Shown here: piece after piece, positions 14,024-19,414 of the stretch
Numbering within the stretch: position 1 is the stretch's first letter
How the letters are laid out: each line of letters opens with the position of its first letter
Source of the DNA: Oscillospiraceae bacterium
GTDB taxonomy: Bacteria; Bacillota; Clostridia; Oscillospirales; Ruminococcaceae
Length of the DNA: 19,414 nucleotides
Assembly: GCA_015067375.1 (NCBI GenBank)
Contig: SVMQ01000009.1
Span: 1-19,414, forward strand
Direction of reading: 5' to 3'
Position numbers and translations under genes: made by a program
The notes under the pieces: generated by a model
Told to the model about the DNA's origin: nothing
The model's input: only the letters and a program-made list of their open reading frames with translations
The model's database searches: none

Positions 14024-14992
14024 ATGAGCGACAAGATATACACACCTCAGAACAAAAACGCACAGCAGTGCGTCAAAAACGTCATGAAATACCTTTCGGA
14101 TATCACCTATGAAAAGATGGTGACGGGTCAGCATACACAGAGCATGGCACAGGAGGAGCTACACCATATCGAAGCTGTCACGGGAAAGCAGCCTGCGCTG
14201 CTCGGGTTTGAGCTGCTGTCATATTCGCCGAATATCAACTATACCGACACTGACGAGGAGTGCATGAAAGAGGTTGCCGATAACTACGGCACGCTGAAAC
14301 GCGCGTGGGAATGGGCGGATGCAAAGGGACTCATCACCTTTACATGGCACTGGTTCTCTCCGCTGTACGGCAAAAGCAAGTCGTTCTTCACCTGCAACAC
14401 CGAGTACGACGCTGACAAGGCGGTGACAGAGGGTACGCCCGAAAATGCCGCGCTGCTGTCGGACATGGATGTTATGGCAGGAATACTCCGCCCGTTCTGC
14501 GACAGGCAGATACCGATACTGTGGCGGCCGTTCCACGAGGGCGAGGGAACGTGGTTCTGGTGGAGCGCAAAGGGCGCAGACGCGCTTAAAAAGCTGTGGC
14601 GCATCATGTATCAGCGTTTTACTGAGGTGCATAAGCTCAACAACCTGATATGGGTGTGGAACTCACCCGCGCCCGAGACCTACCCCGGGGATGATGTGGT
14701 GGATATCATCTCACGCGATATGTACCCGCCCGCGCACGAGCATACCAGCCGCAGCGATATGTACGAGGGCCTGATAAAGATAACACAGCAGCCTAAGATA
14801 GTGCTGATAGGCGAAACGGGTACAATTCCGTCAGCGCAGGCTGTGCATGACGAAAAAACAGGCTGGGCAGGCTACATGACATGGTCGCACGAATTCTGTC
14901 TGTCCGAGGACTACACTACGAATGAGGAGCTTTGCAGGATGTACAACAGTCCATACGCTGTGACAAAGGAAACGCTGCCTGTTCTGTATTGA
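14024..14992 (+). CDS. Cytoplasmic GH26 beta-mannanase-type glycoside hydrolase
   Basis: A 322-residue (beta/alpha)8 glycoside hydrolase of family 26, which cleaves beta-1,4-mannosidic bonds by a retaining mechanism (a few members act on other beta-glucans). The family motif WRPFHEGEGTWFWW (168-180) carries the acid/base Glu172 preceded by His171, and LIGETG (261-266) carries the nucleophile Glu264. FTWHWFSP and RDMYPP are further family segments. The start is ATG 14024, preceded by AGGAGG (14014-14019); the longer frame from 13964 has no ribosome binding site. There is no signal peptide, carbohydrate-binding module or dockerin, so it should act inside the cell on imported manno-oligosaccharides, perhaps as an exo- or oligosaccharide-trimming enzyme. 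It has its own promoter and terminator. Confidence 0.92.
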   Translation: MSDKIYTPQNKNAQQCVKNVMKYLSDITYEKMVTGQHTQSMAQEELHHIEAVTGKQPALLGFELLSYSPNINYTDTDEECMKEVADNYGTLKRAWEWADAKGLITFTWHWFSPLYGKSKSFFTCNTEYDADKAVTEGTPENAALLSDMDVMAGILRPFCDRQIPILWRPFHEGEGTWFWWSAKGADALKKLWRIMYQRFTEVHKLNNLIWVWNSPAPETYPGDDVVDIISRDMYPPAHEHTSRSDMYEGLIKITQQPKIVLIGETGTIPSAQAVHDEKTGWAGYMTWSHEFCLSEDYTTNEELCRMYNSPYAVTKETLPVLY

Positions 14993-15003
14993 TGTGATAA
15001 CGA

Positions 15004-15035
15004 CCCCGTGGACATGAGTTCCACGGGGCGTTTTT
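15004..15035 (+). terminator. Rho-independent terminator of the GH26 gene
   Basis: A perfect nine-base-pair stem, CCCCGTGGA with TCCACGGGG and a seven-base loop, is followed by CG and five T. It may also serve trpB from the other side, although the minus-strand T-run is poor. Confidence 0.88.
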
Positions 15036-15060
15036 ATGGGAGGTCGATGGTCGCAGTGAT

Positions 15061-16278
15061 TTATCTTATACCGTACTTTTCAATGATATAGTCCATATCC
15101 TTGTCGCCTCTGCCTGAGAGATTGATGAGGATAGAGCCGCGCTCCATCTGCTGTGCAAGCTTGATGGCATACGCAACGGCATGGGAGCTTTCGATGGCGG
15201 GGATGATGCCCTCCAGCCTTGACAGCTTGAAGAAAGCGTCGATGGTGTCGTCGTCGTTTACAACGTCGTACTTTACCCTGCCGATGTCATGCAGGAATGC
15301 GTGCTCAGGGCCAGACGAGGGGTAATCCAGGCCGCTTGCCACCGAGTATACGGGCGCAGGCTCGCCGTTTTCGTCCTTCAGCATGATGCTGTTGAAGCCG
15401 TGCATCACACCCTCTGTGCCGTATTTCAGACTGGCTGCGTGGTCACCGAGCTTTTCGCCCCTGCCGAGCGGCTCTACGCCGTATATCTCCACGGGGTCAT
15501 TGAGGAAGCCTGAGAACATTCCCATTGCATTCGAGCCGCCGCCGACGCAGGCAACCACCGCGTCGGGAAGCTCTCCTGTCATCTCGGTGAACTGCTCGCG
15601 CGCTTCTATTCCGACGATGCTTTGGAAATCTCTCACCATCATCGGGAAAGGGTGCGGACCAAGCACTGAGCCGATGCAGTAGATGCAGTCCCTGTATTCT
15701 CTGCTGTAAGCGGCAAAGGCGGCATCCACTGCCTCCTTGAGGGTCTGCAGACCATCTGTCACCTCAACGACATTTGCGCCGAGTATCTTCATTCTTGCGA
15801 CATTGGGAGCCTGCTTTTTGATATCCACAGCGCCCATGTAGATGTCACATTCCAGTCCGAAGTAGGCAGCCGCTGTTGCAAGGGCAACTCCGTGCTGACC
15901 TGCGCCTGTTTCAGCGATGACCTTTTTCTTGCCCATGTATTTTGCAAGAAGCGCCTCGCCCATGCAGTGGTTGAGCTTGTGTGCGCCTGTGTGATTGAGA
16001 TCCTCGCGCTTTGCGTAAAGCTGCACGCGGCCTATGCTGTTGGAGAGTCTTTCGAGATGGGATATCGGAGTTGGACGTCCCTGAAACTCCTTGCGTATCC
16101 TGCGAAGCTCGCTGATAAATCTGCCCGATTTGCAGATGGTGTAATATGCGTCGGTTATCTCAGCCATTGCTTTCTGCAGCTCCTCGGGGATATAGCTTCC
16201 GCCGTATCTGCCGAAATAGCCGTTCTTGTCGGGGTAGTTTCTGAAATATGTGTCAAAGTTGATTCCGTTGTGTTCCAT
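15061..16278 (-). CDS. trpB: Tryptophan synthase beta subunit (standalone)
   Basis: A 405-residue PLP enzyme that joins indole with serine to make tryptophan. The PLP lysine is K101 in HTGAHKLNH, the catalytic Glu is E123 in AETGAGQHG, the phosphate loop is GGGSNA (246-251), and SGRGDKD closes the chain. [13 protein letters not shown] (21-33) is the N-terminal family signature. I chose ATG 16278, because GGAGG (16287-16291) is eight bases upstream; the ATG at 16293 overlaps that site. HKLNH and [10 protein letters not shown] differ slightly from the usual HKxNN and DYPGxGPEH, so this is a somewhat divergent member. No trpA or other trp gene is adjacent. It may salvage free indole, or the rest of the pathway may lie elsewhere. 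It is controlled by an upstream Trp T-box. Confidence 0.93.
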   Translation of the reverse strand: MEHNGINFDTYFRNYPDKNGYFGRYGGSYIPEELQKAMAEITDAYYTICKSGRFISELRRIRKEFQGRPTPISHLERLSNSIGRVQLYAKREDLNHTGAHKLNHCMGEALLAKYMGKKKVIAETGAGQHGVALATAAAYFGLECDIYMGAVDIKKQAPNVARMKILGANVVEVTDGLQTLKEAVDAAFAAYSREYRDCIYCIGSVLGPHPFPMMVRDFQSIVGIEAREQFTEMTGELPDAVVACVGGGSNAMGMFSGFLNDPVEIYGVEPLGRGEKLGDHAASLKYGTEGVMHGFNSIMLKDENGEPAPVYSVASGLDYPSSGPEHAFLHDIGRVKYDVVNDDDTIDAFFKLSRLEGIIPAIESSHAVAYAIKLAQQMERGSILINLSGRGDKDMDYIIEKYGIR

Positions 16279-16329
16279 AGTGTTTTCCTCCATATAAGTC
16301 GTTAATGTTGTTTGGTAGTTCGTGTAGAG

Positions 16330-16368
16330 TTATATGAAGCGTCGCCATCGTTTTGTGAGCAGGAACAT
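16330..16368 (-). CDS. Possible 12-residue leader peptide containing Trp, between T-box and trpB
   Basis: A short frame reads MFLLTKRWRRFI and stops with TAA. It has a good ribosome binding site: GGAGG (16377-16381) is eight bases before the ATG. It lies after the T-box terminator and 50 bases before the trpB start. The single TGG codon and basic C-terminus recall trp leader peptides, but there is only one Trp and no clear attenuator stem follows. It could simply be a chance start in the leader. An alternative ATG at 16373 in another frame is too close to the GGAGG. Confidence 0.35.
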   Translation of the reverse strand: MFLLTKRWRRFI

Positions 16369-16407
16369 ATCATTATCCTCCGTATCTGTTATCATTCCTG
16401 TCGGGAC

Positions 16408-16703
16408 AAAACAAAAACGCCCCTGACAGAAATATACCATTTCTGTCAAGGACGAATAAAATACTATTATCCGCGGTGCCACCTTGATTCACAGCATGAT
16501 ACTGTGCGCTTGACGGGATACCTGCATATCCCCGACAACTGACGTATGTCCTCACGTCGCAGAATACTCTGTGCATCGCACATTTGACTGCGCCCTCAGC
16601 GGTCCATTTGATGACTTGTTTTTCACCTGACTCTCAGCAACGCAGGCTCTCTGTAGAAGCATCATCACCTTTATCTCCGCCTCAACGGTTTTGATATTCG
16701 ATT
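16408..16703 (-). promoter_or_regulatory. T-box leader of trpB with a Trp (TGG) specifier
   Basis: Read on the minus strand. The T-box AAGGTGGCACCGCGG lies at 16471-16485. The terminator CTTGACAGAAAT...ATTTCTGTCAGGG (about 16420-16451) ends in CGTTTTTGTTTT. Stem I contains AGAGAG, and the specifier loop reads AAATGGACCGCTGAGG with TGG at 16604-16606. Uncharged tRNA-Trp would stabilise the antiterminator and switch on trpB. The match between the codon and the regulated gene confirms the assignment. Confidence 0.93.
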
Positions 16704-16709
16704 TGTTAC

Positions 16710-16738
16710 AGTATATCACCGCCGCGCGGATTTGTCAA
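16710..16738 (-). promoter_or_regulatory. Promoter of the trpB T-box unit
   Basis: On the minus strand TTGACA (16733-16738) and TATACT (16710-16715) are spaced by 17 bases, with the same hexamers as the aspS promoter. Transcription would start near 16703. Confidence 0.85.
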
Positions 16739-16778
16739 TAGTTTTTCTGAAATTTTTTTGGAATTTGTTGCTGTGTAC

Positions 16779-16807
16779 TTGACCTGTAATTCAAAAAGGG
16801 GTATAAT
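16779..16807 (+). promoter_or_regulatory. Promoter of the Mur ligase fusion gene
   Basis: TTGACC (16779-16784) and TATAAT (16802-16807) have a 17-base spacer. Transcription would start near 16814, giving a short leader of about 27 bases. It is back to back with the trpB promoter, 40 bases away. Confidence 0.85.
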
Positions 16808-16840
16808 CTTTACAGACAAAACTATCATGGAGGTATTGCT

Positions 16841-19027
16841 ATGAGCGAGCAGATACTGACCTCTGCCGAAAAGGTCACGGCAGGGCAGATACATGAGATA
16901 CTGGGCGGCGAAGCTCAGTTTGATATAGAGCAGATGCGCGACAGAGCCATCGGCGGCGTTACCTATCATGACACGAGCATAAAGGACAGCGTGTATTTCA
17001 ATTTCAGCTACAACAGCGTCTACACCAACGGCAACCCCTGCTTTGACAATATGAGTGCGCTTAAAAAGAACGCGCTTTTCGTTGTAACGCGCAAGCCGAT
17101 AGACGGCTGTCGCTGCTATATCGTGCCTGATGTCAAGGCGGCATATCAGCAGTTTGCGGCGCAGTGGAGAGGTCTTTTTGATGCAAAAGTGGTTGGTGTA
17201 ACGGGAAGCGTCGGCAAGACCACCACGACGGGCATCATTGCAAACGTGCTTGCACAGCAGTATGTTACAGAAAAGACGAAGGAATCCAAGAATATCCCTA
17301 CCGCTGTGGCGGACTGCGTGCTGAGATTTGACAGCAGGCTGGAGTATTTCGCGCTGGAGATGGCGTCCTCGCAGCCTGAGCAGATACATAAAAGCTCCAT
17401 GATGGGACGGCCTGATATCGCGGTCATCACCACGATAGGCACGGCGCATATCGACCTGATGAAAACGCGTCAGAATATCTGTGACACAAAGCTGCAGATA
17501 CTGGACGGCTCGGCAAAGACAGCGCCGTATGTGCTGAATTTCGACGACGAGTATCTGAGTAAAGTGCAGACCGAGCATCCCATCATCTCCTATGCGATAG
17601 ACAGCGCTGCAGACTATCGCGCTGAGGATATCGTGATGACCAACGACCGCCTTGAATTTGACATAGTGTATGACGGCGGCAGGTGTCACATCGTTTCGGA
17701 TATGCACGGCAGGCATAATGTATACAATGCGCTTGCGGCGTTTGCGGTTGGCAAATGGGCAGGTATGCAGGATGAGCTTATCGCACAGGGAATAGCTGAA
17801 TACCACGCAGACGGCATTCGTCAGAATGTGCTTGACTTTGACGGGGTCACAGTCATCGCGGATTATTTCAGCATCGACACCGCCTCTATGATATCCGCGT
17901 TTCAGGCGCTTGACAGCCGCGAGTGCAGCGGCCGAAAGATAGCCGTGCTGGGTCACATCATGCGTATGGGTGAGGAGAGCAGACGTATGCACCACTTCGT
18001 TGGTGAACACGTTGTGAAGAACAACATCGACGTCTGCCTGTGTTTTGACGACGACTCCGTATGGATAGCCGAAAAGGTAAACGAGCTTGGCGGAAATGCG
18101 ATATTCTTCAACAATAACAGATACGAGCTTATCCGCTGGTTAAGGGAGAATGTACAAAAAGGCGACACCGTGCTGTTCAAGGGAGCACAGAAATATTCGC
18201 ACTTTGAGGACATCATAGAAACGGTATTCGCGTACAAGGATGAGCCTACCGTGCAGGCTGTTTCGGCAGCGGCGATGTGTCTTGATTCGGGGCGCATGGT
18301 GTATGCGAAAAATGCAAAGCGCAAGCTGCCTCCGATAAGCCTTACCATGATAATGACGCTGGTGCTGGCGGCGGAGAATACCACTCCCGAGCGAATGATC
18401 ACGGTGCCTGACCGATGCCTGAGGTATTCGGGCAGCGGCTATGCGAACGTGCTGCTCAAAGCGGGCGAGGTCATCTCTGTGGAGGATCTGATGTATGCCG
18501 TGGCGGTGCGCTCCGCTTATGACGCGGCGTGCGTGCTTGCTGACCATATTGGCGGCAGCGAGAAGGCTTTCGTTGATATGATGAATAAAAAGGCGCAGGT
18601 GCTTGGCATGAATGACACGCACTTCACCAACTGCTGCGGTGCGCACGAGGATGCGCATTATTCCACCGCGGCAGACCTGCTCAGGCTGTGCGCCTATGCC
18701 TATAATAACAAGCTGCTTGACAGGATGCTCAGATGCACTAAGTACACCTGCCGCACCTGTGACAGGCAGTTTGCCACCAGAAACCGCATGATGCTGTCGG
18801 GCAGTCCGTACTACTATCCGTATGCTGCAGGAATGAAGATAACCAATTCCGCAAAGGGCAGGCACTGTGCGGCTATGTGCGCGGAAAAGGACGGCAGGAG
18901 CGCGCTGTGCATCGTGCTGAAGTCCCCTGACGAGCCGCGCGCAAAGACCTATGACCAGAACACTCCCGATAAACGCTACAGCCTGTCAGACAGCATGAAG
19001 CTGCTGGAATATGTATTTAATAATTGA
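16841..19027 (+). CDS. MurF-like Mur ligase fused to a degenerate D,D-carboxypeptidase (S11) domain
   Basis: A 728-residue two-part protein. Residues 1-460 are a Mur ligase closest to MurF, which adds D-Ala-D-Ala to UDP-MurNAc-tripeptide: P-loop TGSVGKTTTT (121-130), EMASSQPEQI (173-182), TTIGTAH (197-203), LNFDDE (232-237), HNVYNALAAF (292-301) and VLGHIMRMGEES (369-380). The YNANP segment usual in MurF reads DYFSIDTAS (341-349). Residues about 474-728 match S11 (DacA/PBP5-type) peptidases, from SGRMVYAKNAKRKLPP to GMKITNSAKG. Its three active-site motifs are broken: SxxK is SLTM (500-503), SxN is SAY (558-560) and KTG is KIT (666-668). There is no signal peptide or membrane segment, so the S11-like domain should be cytoplasmic and non-catalytic, perhaps binding D-Ala-D-Ala ends. 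GGAGG lies seven bases before the ATG. A normal MurF elsewhere is possible. Confidence 0.88.
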   Translation: MSEQILTSAEKVTAGQIHEILGGEAQFDIEQMRDRAIGGVTYHDTSIKDSVYFNFSYNSVYTNGNPCFDNMSALKKNALFVVTRKPIDGCRCYIVPDVKAAYQQFAAQWRGLFDAKVVGVTGSVGKTTTTGIIANVLAQQYVTEKTKESKNIPTAVADCVLRFDSRLEYFALEMASSQPEQIHKSSMMGRPDIAVITTIGTAHIDLMKTRQNICDTKLQILDGSAKTAPYVLNFDDEYLSKVQTEHPIISYAIDSAADYRAEDIVMTNDRLEFDIVYDGGRCHIVSDMHGRHNVYNALAAFAVGKWAGMQDELIAQGIAEYHADGIRQNVLDFDGVTVIADYFSIDTASMISAFQALDSRECSGRKIAVLGHIMRMGEESRRMHHFVGEHVVKNNIDVCLCFDDDSVWIAEKVNELGGNAIFFNNNRYELIRWLRENVQKGDTVLFKGAQKYSHFEDIIETVFAYKDEPTVQAVSAAAMCLDSGRMVYAKNAKRKLPPISLTMIMTLVLAAENTTPERMITVPDRCLRYSGSGYANVLLKAGEVISVEDLMYAVAVRSAYDAACVLADHIGGSEKAFVDMMNKKAQVLGMNDTHFTNCCGAHEDAHYSTAADLLRLCAYAYNNKLLDRMLRCTKYTCRTCDRQFATRNRMMLSGSPYYYPYAAGMKITNSAKGRHCAAMCAEKDGRSALCIVLKSPDEPRAKTYDQNTPDKRYSLSDSMKLLEYVFNN

Positions 19028-19107
19028 GTTTTATGCATCAATAACGCAAAAAAATACTGTTCAAGTTCAATATCATTATCAACTCTAACAAATTTTCGGG
19101 AAAACTA

Positions 19108-19136
19108 TTGCATTTCGTTTGATGAACTAATATAAT
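19108..19136 (+). promoter_or_regulatory. Promoter of the lipoprotein gene
   Basis: TTGCAT (19108-19113) and TATAAT (19131-19136) are separated by 17 bases. Transcription would start near 19143, about 60 bases before the start codon. No clear terminator was seen between the Mur ligase gene and this promoter. Confidence 0.7.
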
Positions 19137-19202
19137 AGGGATGTGCCGCAAAGGGTATGGTCTGCCCACAGAAAGCGGCGTATGAAGAAAGGATAGATGA
19201 AC

Positions 19203-19414
19203 ATGAAAAAGATAATTGCATTATTTACAGCGGCAGCTGTTATCACCTGCTTTGCAGGCTGCAGCACAAAGGACGAGGGCACTGCTGACACAGCAGAGGT
19301 ATCCACTTCCGAGGCGTCTGCACCCGAAGCTGAAAGCACTTCAAAGCCTGCTGAGGATGAAGCTTCTTCCGCTGAAAGCGTCGTAAAGGAGGATATGTCC
19401 CTTTCTGAGATGCT
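19203..19414 (+). CDS. Lipoprotein, N-terminal part (3' end outside window)
   Basis: The first 70 residues of an exported lipoprotein. MKKIIALFTAAAVITCFAGC is a type II signal peptide with lipobox FAGC and acylated Cys20; Phe at -3 is less usual than Leu. After the Cys comes a linker rich in Ser, Ala, Glu and Thr (for example STSEASAPEAES), as in many surface-anchored solute-binding or unknown lipoproteins of Gram-positive anaerobes. The functional domain lies beyond the window, so no role can be assigned. AAAGGA (19188-19193) is nine bases before the ATG. Confidence 0.87.
   Translation, partial: MKKIIALFTAAAVITCFAGCSTKDEGTADTAEVSTSEASAPEAESTSKPAEDEASSAESVVKEDMSLSEM

Noticed and set aside
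16706..18010. A 434-residue open frame on the minus strand opposite the Mur ligase
   Set aside because: It is rich in His, Arg and Cys with no domain, and runs through both divergent promoters. It is a shadow of the Mur ligase frame.

Overview
The window looks like chromosomal DNA from a fibre-degrading, low-to-mid-GC Gram-positive anaerobe, most likely a Ruminococcus-type member of the Clostridia. This is inference from AGGAGG-type ribosome binding sites, consensus TTGACA-N17-TATAAT promoters, two T-box leaders, a transketolase split into two subunits, a BspA-type leucine-rich-repeat protein, a PilT ATPase and a GH26 mannanase. No rRNA, tRNA, CRISPR array, phage or transposase gene was seen.

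Layout. Bases 1-1662 (+): the 3' part of an RluA/RluD-family pseudouridine synthase, a Cof-type HAD phosphatase and a small unknown protein, tightly spaced. Bases 1690-3797 (+): a promoter, the two transketolase subunits separated by a 196-base structured spacer, and a terminator. Bases 3850-5800: an AT-rich island with a secreted SH3/LRR protein (-) and a divergent XRE-type regulator (+); a perfect consensus promoter for the LRR gene lies inside a tandem repeat that looks like an operator. Bases 5801-5950 are a run of hairpins ending in a shared terminator. Bases 5960-7703 (-): a divergent CobU-like gene and pilT from one promoter. Bases 7750-13912 (-): one apparent transcription unit of Asn-type T-box, aspS, gatC, gatA, gatB and an MBL hydrolase, ending in a strong terminator. 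Bases 13964-15035 (+): a cytoplasmic GH26 enzyme. Bases 15061-16738 (-): a lone trpB behind a Trp T-box and a short reading frame containing a Trp codon. Bases 16779-19027 (+): a Mur ligase fused to a D,D-carboxypeptidase-like domain. From 19108 (+): the start of a lipoprotein gene cut by the window end.

How they fit together. AspRS with His31, GatCAB and an AAC (Asn) specifier fit tRNA-dependent asparagine formation: AspRS would load Asp on tRNA-Asn, GatB would amidate it, and uncharged tRNA-Asn would turn the operon on. GatA here lacks all three residues of the amidase Ser-cisSer-Lys triad, so the complex may use free ammonia or another ammonia source.

The most unusual observations are several apparent pseudoenzymes: GatA without its catalytic triad; a Mur ligase carrying a penicillin-binding-type S11 domain whose SxxK, SxN and KTG motifs are all broken; and a CobU homologue whose GMP-carrying histidine is glycine. 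These rest on motif reading by eye and need alignments and biochemistry.
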